Below the pieces are notes generated by a model. It was not told the origin of the DNA. It saw nothing but the letters and a program-made list of their open reading frames with translations, and did not search any database. Positions 58,317 through 64,000 of a DNA stretch of 64,000 nucleotides are shown here, in pieces. The stretch lies in the NCBI GenBank assembly GCA_021648525.1, contig JAKISP010000007.1:19156-83155 (forward strand), in the 5' to 3' direction. Origin of the DNA: Gammaproteobacteria bacterium. Lineage in GTDB: Bacteria > Pseudomonadota > Gammaproteobacteria > SZUA-140. Position 1 is the stretch's first letter. The number at the start of each line of letters is the position of its first letter. The position numbers were made by a program, and so were the translations under genes.

Positions 58317-58349
58317 GCGAAATATTTCATTTTTCGACGATTAGTCGTC
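58317..58349. promoter_or_regulatory. Operator-like dyads upstream of hipB
   Basis: Two inverted repeats side by side: the perfect palindrome GAAATATTTC (58319-58328) and GACGA-TTAG-TCGTC (58336-58349). GCGAAATATT occurs again at 58232-58241. Antitoxins of the HipB type bind such dyads as dimers to repress the operon; which dyad is used here is inference. Confidence 0.45.
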
Positions 58350-58362
58350 AAGTTAGGCGAAT

Positions 58363-58731
58363 ATGAAGATATCTACATTACTGACAGATGAAGTCATCCT
58401 TACTGAGATCGGTAGTCGAATTGCGCGGCGTCGGCTTGAATTGCAGCTGACACAGGCAGAGGTCGCTGAGCAGGCGGGCATCGGTAAGCGTACGCTGGAG
58501 CGAATTGAGGCGGGGGCGTCGGCTCAACTGTTGAATTTGATTCGCATCTTTCGTGTGCTAGAGCTTGTTGATACGCTTGATATTCTGGTGCCAGCGATGC
58601 CGTCGCGACCAATGGAATTACTTAAGCACAAAGGGAAAGTGCGACAGCGCGCATCGAAACCGCGTGATGTTGATGCATCTGCTAATCAAATCAAAGAGCC
58701 CCAGACGTGGCAGTGGGATGATGACACATGA
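58363..58731 (+). CDS. hipB: HipB-like antitoxin (XRE helix-turn-helix)
   Basis: 122 residues. The HTH is at about 17-72 (IARRRLELQLTQAEVAEQAGIGKRTLERIEAGA). The C-terminal tail is basic then acidic and ends in Trp-Gln-Trp-Asp-Asp-Asp. It should bind operator DNA and neutralise the adjacent HipA. Its stop overlaps the hipA start by 4 bases (ATGA), as expected for coupled toxin-antitoxin genes. Confidence 0.88.
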   Translation: MKISTLLTDEVILTEIGSRIARRRLELQLTQAEVAEQAGIGKRTLERIEAGASAQLLNLIRIFRVLELVDTLDILVPAMPSRPMELLKHKGKVRQRASKPRDVDASANQIKEPQTWQWDDDT

Positions 58732-60032
58732 GCAGTGTTGCTGAGGTTCGACTGTGGGGACGTACTATCGGTGCAGTCTCGTTGGGTGATGATCATGAGG
58801 TGGCCGCGTTTGAATATGACGCTGCATTTGCGCGCAGTGGCATTGAAGTTTCACCGTTAATGATGCCACTATCTAATCGTGTTTACACCTTCCCTGCACT
58901 ATTAACGCAGACCTTCTATGGGTTACCAGGGTTGTTAGCAGATTCGCTACCGGACAAATTTGGCAATGTATTGATTGATGCGTGGCTGGCGACGCAGGGG
59001 CGAGATGCGGCTTCGTTTAATGCACTTGAACGACTCTGTTACACCGGTGCACGAGGTATGGGGGCGTTGGAGTTTTCACCAACATCTGGACCGAAGGCGC
59101 GGAAGGCAAACCCTATTGAGATTGATCAACTGGTTGCGTTGGCATCTAGTGTGCTTTCGCATCGCGGTGATTTGAGTGTCTCTTTTAATGATGAAAGCAA
59201 AGAGGAGGCATTAACCGATATTTTACGTGTCGGTACCTCTGCAGGTGGCGCACGGGCGAAGGCGGTGATTAGCTGGAACCCTGCCACTAACGAAGTGCGT
59301 TCCGGGCAGTTACCAGCGGAAGCGGGCTTTGAACCATGGTTGCTTAAATTTGATGGGGTGAATGGTAATCGTGACAGGGAACTCGAAGACCCACAAGGGT
59401 ATGGTGTGATTGAGTTTGCCTATTATAAGATGGCAAAGGCGTGTGGCATTGAGATCAGTGAGAGCCGTCTATTTGAGGAAAATGGTAGACGCCATTTTAT
59501 GACGCGCCGTTTTGATCGTCTGCAGAATGGCGAAAAATTGCATATGCAGTCATTGGGGGCGCTGGCCCATTATGATTTTAATCTTGCTGGTGCATATAGT
59601 TACGAGCAGGCGCTATTGGTGATGCGTCAGTTAGAAATGCCAATGAATAGTATCGAAGAGCAGTTTCGGCGTATGGTATTTAATATTGTTGCCCGCAATC
59701 AGGACGATCACGTCAAAAATATCGCCTTTTTAATGAGTAAAGCAGGGCAGTGGTCGCTCTCTCCTGCCTTTGATATGACCTATAGTTTTAACGCTTCAGG
59801 CACCTGGACTGCGAGTCATCAGATGAGTCTGAATGGTAAGCGAGACAGTTTTATACTGGATGATTTCAAGGCGTGTGCCGCAGTTGCTTCGATGAAGCGT
59901 GGCCGAGCAGAAGCGATTTTGAATGAGGTAAGGTTGGTAGTAGCGCAGTGGCGGAAATTTGCAGCAGAAGCTGGCGTGCGAGGTGAGTGGGTAGAAAGAA
60001 TCAGGTCTGTATTGCGGCTAGATGGATTTTAA
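58728..60032 (+). CDS. hipA: HipA-type serine/threonine kinase toxin
   Basis: 434 residues, close to E. coli HipA (440). It has the N-terminal Couple_HipA domain (VRLWGRTIGAVSL, FPALLTQTFYGLPGLLADSLPDKFGN), the Gly-rich nucleotide loop GTSAGGARAKAV, the catalytic NQDDHVKN (Asp and Asn ligands) and the metal-binding Asp in SPAFDMTYSF. All key kinase residues appear intact, so it should be active. Known HipA phosphorylates GltX and causes growth arrest and persistence; the target here is unproven. Confidence 0.93.
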   Translation: MSSVAEVRLWGRTIGAVSLGDDHEVAAFEYDAAFARSGIEVSPLMMPLSNRVYTFPALLTQTFYGLPGLLADSLPDKFGNVLIDAWLATQGRDAASFNALERLCYTGARGMGALEFSPTSGPKARKANPIEIDQLVALASSVLSHRGDLSVSFNDESKEEALTDILRVGTSAGGARAKAVISWNPATNEVRSGQLPAEAGFEPWLLKFDGVNGNRDRELEDPQGYGVIEFAYYKMAKACGIEISESRLFEENGRRHFMTRRFDRLQNGEKLHMQSLGALAHYDFNLAGAYSYEQALLVMRQLEMPMNSIEEQFRRMVFNIVARNQDDHVKNIAFLMSKAGQWSLSPAFDMTYSFNASGTWTASHQMSLNGKRDSFILDDFKACAAVASMKRGRAEAILNEVRLVVAQWRKFAAEAGVRGEWVERIRSVLRLDGF

Positions 60033-60096
60033 TGGTGCTAAGGTATCAATAGTGAACTGTCGCTGATGTTATTCCATCGAAATAATGTGCTTTTAA

Positions 60097-60633
60097 TTAC
60101 TGGTAAGGTTGAGTGGTAATTTCGAGTGTCTCTGTACTATTCGTTAGCCAGATGGTGCCATCCTGAATGGTGCAGTTGAGTTGCATCTGCCTGGAGATGA
60201 GTTTGTCGATGATATTGCTATTATTGATGATGATTTGTGCAATGATCAGGTTGTCGCTATTTTTGGTGCGTGCTGAAAGCTGCTGCCACCAGATTTCCCC
60301 GCTGCGCTGTTGATAACTATAAACCAGCACCTGCTGTGCGCGGCCGCACGCTTTGCGCAGGCGCTTTTCATCGGGGTGGCCAAGTTCAATCCACTGGTCA
60401 ATTTCACCACTGTCAGTATGTCGCCATAGATCTGGTTCGTCCGCCGTGCTGATTCCTCTGGTAAATTCAAGTGCTGGATGTGCATTCAGTGCGAATGCAA
60501 TAATACGATAGAGCATACGTTCATTATTCTCAGAGGGGTGGCGTGCAATGGTCAGTTGATGGGCCTGGTAATAGTGGTGATCAATGTTATCAACTTGCAG
60601 GTCAAGTTTGAAAATGGTTGCCTTAAGTGCCAT
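60097..60633 (-). CDS. YaeQ family protein
   Basis: 178 residues from the ATG at 60633, chosen because MALKATIFKLDLQV is the family N-terminus and AGGAG stands directly upstream. The frame is open 13 codons further. Features: HYYQAHQLTIARHPSENNERMLYRIIAFAL, WIELGHPDEKRLRKACGRA and VLVYSY. YaeQ has a PD-(D/E)XK-like fold; its biochemical role is not firmly known. Confidence 0.9.
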   Translation of the reverse strand: MALKATIFKLDLQVDNIDHHYYQAHQLTIARHPSENNERMLYRIIAFALNAHPALEFTRGISTADEPDLWRHTDSGEIDQWIELGHPDEKRLRKACGRAQQVLVYSYQQRSGEIWWQQLSARTKNSDNLIIAQIIINNSNIIDKLISRQMQLNCTIQDGTIWLTNSTETLEITTQPYQ

Positions 60634-60744
60634 GGGTCTCCTATAAAAATTTTGCCAGTGAGGGGGGATCATAGCAGGCTGTAAAATTGATCGTTTGCTT
60701 ATTGTTTCTCCTGGATTGTTGCGTGTTCATGAGTGAAAATGCCT

Positions 60745-63714
60745 TTAAGTACTAATGATGACGCGCACGGCATCAAGTCGCAGATGTGCGCTTTTCAGTG
60801 CCAGTGTTAATGCACGCAACTGATTTTCAAAAAACAACACCTCATCGTCACGCACATTAGGGTTTACCTTCTGCAATGCTTTCAGACGATTGATCTCTCT
60901 GTTGAGCATGGTTTGTGAGCGCAATTGCGCTTCCTGCAAAAAGGCTGGTGCTAGTTTCTCGGCCTGTTGTTCAGCAAGTGGTACCATCTCGCGTAGTTTT
61001 TTACCGAAAGCGCGAATAATTTTATGCGTTGTTTCGCGGTCGACCCTGGCGCGTATTTCCTGTAACTCTTCACTTGAGAGCTGGTTACTGTAGTCGTGTC
61101 CTTTAGGGTCGATCATGACTCGGATCAAGGTTGGCGGCAGGTAACGGTTCGATTGTAACGCGCTATTCCCACTACTCTCCAGAATAAAAAGACATTCTAG
61201 TAATAGTGTGCCAGCGTTTACTGTGGGATGTTTTATCGCGGCAATTGCGGTGTTGCCCTGTTCGTTATTTAGCAACATCTCTAGCGCGCCAGTGGTGAGT
61301 GGGTGCTCCCAGGTGAGGTAGTGAACATCTTCATTGGTAAGCGCGGTATCACGTTCATAAGTAATGGTCATCCCTTCGCTATGCAGGCCGGGAAAACTGC
61401 TGTTTTGCATGTGTTCGCCGGGACGGATGATCTGGCACGCATCGCTATGGTGTTCGCTATCGATGCCGTAACAATCAAACACAGACGAGAGGTATTCGGC
61501 AAGTAGTTCGCTGTTTTCATTTTCACTTGCGGTTGCTTTGAGTTGACTTGCGATGAGCGGGCGACATGAGTTGTATTCAAGCAACTGGTCACGACCGCTT
61601 TTCAGTGCGTCGTTTAGCTCTGTGTGGATTTTCTGCGTGGTGCTGATCAGAGCGGTCAGGTCGTTATCATTTTCATCATCCACATCGACCTGGTAAAGCG
61701 TTTCAATCAATGTTGGCATCAGTTTGGTGAAGACATTATGACCTGCCGGACAGGTCTGCTCAAAGGCGTTCAGCCCTTCGTGATACCAGCGGAACATCAC
61801 TTCCTGCGCTGTTTTTTCCATGAATGGTACATGGATTTTGATGGTGTTTTGTTGACCGATACGATCGAGTCGCCCGATGCGTTGTTCTAGCAGATCCGGG
61901 TTGAGTGGTAGATCAAACAGCACCAGGTGATGGGCAAACTGAAAGTTGCGCCCTTCACTGCCAATCTCTGAGCAGATTAAAACGGGGCTGCCATATTCTG
62001 GGTCTGAAAAGTAAGCGGCTGCACGATCACGTTCAACGATAGAGAGATGTTCGTGGAATAGCGCGGGGTAGACGCCATCTTTTTTGCGCAGTGCATCAGC
62101 AAGATCCATTGCGGTACCGGCATCGGCTGCAATTACCAGCACCTTGGCGGGTTTTAGTTCTTTTAGTTTTGCGCTCAACCATTCAACACGCGGGTCAATC
62201 GCCCCCCAATTTTGCCCCGTCGCCATGCTCTGGTAGGCGAGTTCCGGGCAGAGTAGCTGGCGCGTCTCAACTGCCTGGTCGAGCATCAGCTGTAGCAGGC
62301 AGTCGCTATAGGCGTCTGGTTGAGGTAGCGGATAGCCAGTGACCTGGCGTTCGGGAAAACCTTTGATCGCTGCGCGAGTATTACGGAACAGGACACGCCC
62401 GGTGCCGTGGCGATCGAGCAGGTGTTCGGTGAGTTCATTCCTTACTGCACTTTCGTCATTGGAATTGTCGCTTGCTAGTTGGCTCAGCTTATCTAGTAGT
62501 GGTTGGTTATCACCTTCGGACAGTGTCCCTGCGAGGGTGGTGCGGGTGTTGTCGCTTAATGGTACGTCACTCAGCAGTTCAGAGACCGCGTCCGCAATCG
62601 GTGCGTAATGTTGCTCTTCATTGATGAAGCGTTCGAGATCAGGAAAGCGATCTGGGTCAAGCAGACGCAGGCGTGCAAAGTGACTCGCTTTGCCAAGCTG
62701 TTCTGGGGTCGCAGTGAGTAGCAACACCCCTTTGGTGATAGTGGCTAGCTGTTCGATGCATTGATACTCGATGCTCGATTGCTGCGGACTCCATTCCAGG
62801 TGGTGAGCCTCGTCGACCACCAGTAGATCCCATTCGGCAGCGAGTGCCTGCTGGAAGTGATCAGGTTGCTTTACAAGGAATTCAAGGCTGCAGAGTATTA
62901 ACTGCTCACTATTAAATGGATTGGTATCGATATTTTCATCAGTGCTCATCGGGTCTTCGATTTCAGCGTCAAGGTGTGCCTCATCTTCAGAATGGAAACC
63001 GGCAATCGCCTGGCAACGTGCTTCATCGAAGATACTAAAGTGGAGGTTGAAACGACGCAGCATTTCGACTAACCACTGATGGATCAGGCTCTCAGGTACA
63101 ACAATCAAGACGCGTTTGGCACGTTCGGTGAGTAACTGTTGGTGGATGATCATGCCCGCTTCGATGGTTTTGCCTAAACCGACCTCATCGGCAAGCAATA
63201 CCCGAGGGGCGTAGCGGTTGGCCACTTCATTGGCGATGTAAAGCTGATGAGGGATTAAACTGGTGCGTACTCCCGTTAACCCCAGCAGTTCGCCGCGCGC
63301 CTGGCGGTTGGCATGCACATGGCTCTGCTGGCGTAGCTCGAACCATTTGTTTTTATCGATCTGCCCGCTAAAGAGGCGCTCGGTAGGGCGATTGAGTTTG
63401 ATGGAATTATCCAGCCCGCCTTCAGGGAGTTCACGCGTATTGCCTTCCTCATCAGTGCCGTGGTAGAGGATTAAACCATCCTGTTCTTCAACCTGTGAGA
63501 CGTTGAGTGTCCAGCCGTCATGCGCTTTTATTTTGTCACCGAGTGAAAAAATAACGCGGGTGAGCGGTGCAGTCAATTTAGCGTAAGTGCGTGTTTCACT
63601 GGTGGCCATGAACACGATGGTGACAGTTCTATGTTCGCAACTGAGGACGGTACCTAGCCCCATTTGAATTTCAGCGTTACTAATCCAGCGTTGGCCGGGG
63701 AGAAAATCTTGCAC
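60745..63714 (-). CDS. rapA: RNA polymerase-associated ATPase RapA (HepA)
   Basis: 989 residues (E. coli 968), Swi2/Snf2 family. The N-terminal Tudor-like domains (QRWISNAEIQMGLGTVL, RVIFSLGDKIKAHDGW) bind RNA polymerase. ATPase motifs: LLADEVGLGKTIEAGMI (Walker A), VVDEAHHLEW (DEAH box), LLTATPEQLG (motif III). The helicase C lobe has SEIGSEGRNFQFAHHLVLFDLP and RIGRLDRIGQ. It recycles stalled polymerase. The start is a GTG at 63714, with AAGGG about ten bases upstream. Confidence 0.95.
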   Translation of the reverse strand: MQDFLPGQRWISNAEIQMGLGTVLSCEHRTVTIVFMATSETRTYAKLTAPLTRVIFSLGDKIKAHDGWTLNVSQVEEQDGLILYHGTDEEGNTRELPEGGLDNSIKLNRPTERLFSGQIDKNKWFELRQQSHVHANRQARGELLGLTGVRTSLIPHQLYIANEVANRYAPRVLLADEVGLGKTIEAGMIIHQQLLTERAKRVLIVVPESLIHQWLVEMLRRFNLHFSIFDEARCQAIAGFHSEDEAHLDAEIEDPMSTDENIDTNPFNSEQLILCSLEFLVKQPDHFQQALAAEWDLLVVDEAHHLEWSPQQSSIEYQCIEQLATITKGVLLLTATPEQLGKASHFARLRLLDPDRFPDLERFINEEQHYAPIADAVSELLSDVPLSDNTRTTLAGTLSEGDNQPLLDKLSQLASDNSNDESAVRNELTEHLLDRHGTGRVLFRNTRAAIKGFPERQVTGYPLPQPDAYSDCLLQLMLDQAVETRQLLCPELAYQSMATGQNWGAIDPRVEWLSAKLKELKPAKVLVIAADAGTAMDLADALRKKDGVYPALFHEHLSIVERDRAAAYFSDPEYGSPVLICSEIGSEGRNFQFAHHLVLFDLPLNPDLLEQRIGRLDRIGQQNTIKIHVPFMEKTAQEVMFRWYHEGLNAFEQTCPAGHNVFTKLMPTLIETLYQVDVDDENDNDLTALISTTQKIHTELNDALKSGRDQLLEYNSCRPLIASQLKATASENENSELLAEYLSSVFDCYGIDSEHHSDACQIIRPGEHMQNSSFPGLHSEGMTITYERDTALTNEDVHYLTWEHPLTTGALEMLLNNEQGNTAIAAIKHPTVNAGTLLLECLFILESSGNSALQSNRYLPPTLIRVMIDPKGHDYSNQLSSEELQEIRARVDRETTHKIIRAFGKKLREMVPLAEQQAEKLAPAFLQEAQLRSQTMLNREINRLKALQKVNPNVRDDEVLFFENQLRALTLALKSAHLRLDAVRVIIST

Positions 63715-64000
63715 AGTTTTAATACCCTTAAAGCGGGTCGGGATTAATGTTGCCGACCGAAAAAATAGAGGCGTATTTTAGAGGAAACGGCGAGAAAAAT
63801 CCTTGTTATCTTCGGTTTTAGTGAATCAGTGATGGCCTGGGTGAATTTATTGGTAAAGGAAGGCGCGTCTAGCTAGTGCCCATCCAGAAATAGACCCTTT
63901 TCAAAAAACCACCCATAAACACATTCGCGATATTACTAATACCTGCATGTATTTCGTATTTTCAATACCTATCTTTGAAAACGGGTTGAATTCTGATAAA
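63715..64000. other. Unassigned window end
   Basis: 286 bases upstream of rapA with no supported gene. They should hold the rapA promoter. Beyond about 63870 the sequence changes character and becomes AT-rich; it may belong to another element continuing past the window. Confidence 0.4.

Larger units (their letters stand above)
57767..58362. other. 596-bp divergent intergenic region upstream of hipBA
   Basis: No gene accepted. It contains an 8-bp hairpin GATTGTTT/AAACAATC (58019-58038), a hexamer tandem repeat (58144-58182), and the hipBA promoter with operator-like dyads (58277-58349). It also holds the promoter of the chemotaxis receptor, which I could not pick out. Confidence 0.55.

Noticed and set aside
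58118..58351. 77-codon minus-strand frame ending in Ser-Pro repeats
   Set aside because: The Ser-Pro run is only the GTGAAG tract read backwards; the start overlaps the hipBA promoter and has no ribosome site.
63870..64000. Possible insertion-sequence end after rapA
   Set aside because: GTGCCCATCCAG... and the change of composition suggested a terminal repeat, but no second copy, target duplication or transposase is in the window.

Overview
The window is a bacterial chromosome segment, almost certainly from a free-living gammaproteobacterium. Three blocks of housekeeping genes follow the order known from Pseudomonas-like and other non-enteric gammaproteobacteria: miaA-hfq-hflX-hflK-hflC-DUF2065-hisZ-purA; suhB, trmJ, cysE, iscR and the isc genes; and ndk-rlmN-pilW-rodZ-ispG-hisS-yfgM-bamB-der. 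hisZ in the purA block argues against an enteric bacterium. I cannot place the genus from sequence alone. I saw no tRNA, rRNA or CRISPR array.

Layout. 1-3312: a truncated lipoprotein with seven Ig-like repeats of identical length. 3.5-9.5 kb: an exporter of the Atm1/MsbA type, then fmdB-DUF502-aspS-nadA. 9.5-12.4 kb: a methyltransferase and two convergent outer-membrane proteins. 12.5-20.5 kb: the miaA-purA block, closed by a 16-bp two-way terminator. 20.6-25.7 kb: a loosely packed stretch with small membrane genes, rdgC, an IstB transposition-gene relic, an orphan secreted protein and a tandem rhodanese. 25.7-44.6 kb: a dense run from suhB to der, with Fe-S cluster assembly at its centre. 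Its iscR promoter carries a recognisable IscR site, and it holds an extra NifS-like desulfurase between iscR and iscS.

45-50.2 kb holds the most unusual content. A very large periplasmic multicopper oxidase (1235 aa) is followed by a single protein joining three copper/redox modules: Sco thioredoxin-like domain, c-type cytochrome and PCuA(C) copper chaperone. A perfect 13-bp hairpin with a T-tract lies between the two genes, ending only five bases before the second start codon. My inference is that the fusion protein loads copper into the oxidase or a partner, and that the hairpin sets their ratio.

50.2-64 kb is accessory. It has a four-gene minus-strand cluster (frameshifted alpha/beta hydrolase, SDR, GNAT, histidine phosphatase), a glycine-rich secreted protein, a soluble chemotaxis receptor with a flavohaemoglobin-type globin and three PAS domains, a GTGAAG hexamer tract, a hipBA toxin-antitoxin pair with operator-like dyads, yaeQ and rapA.
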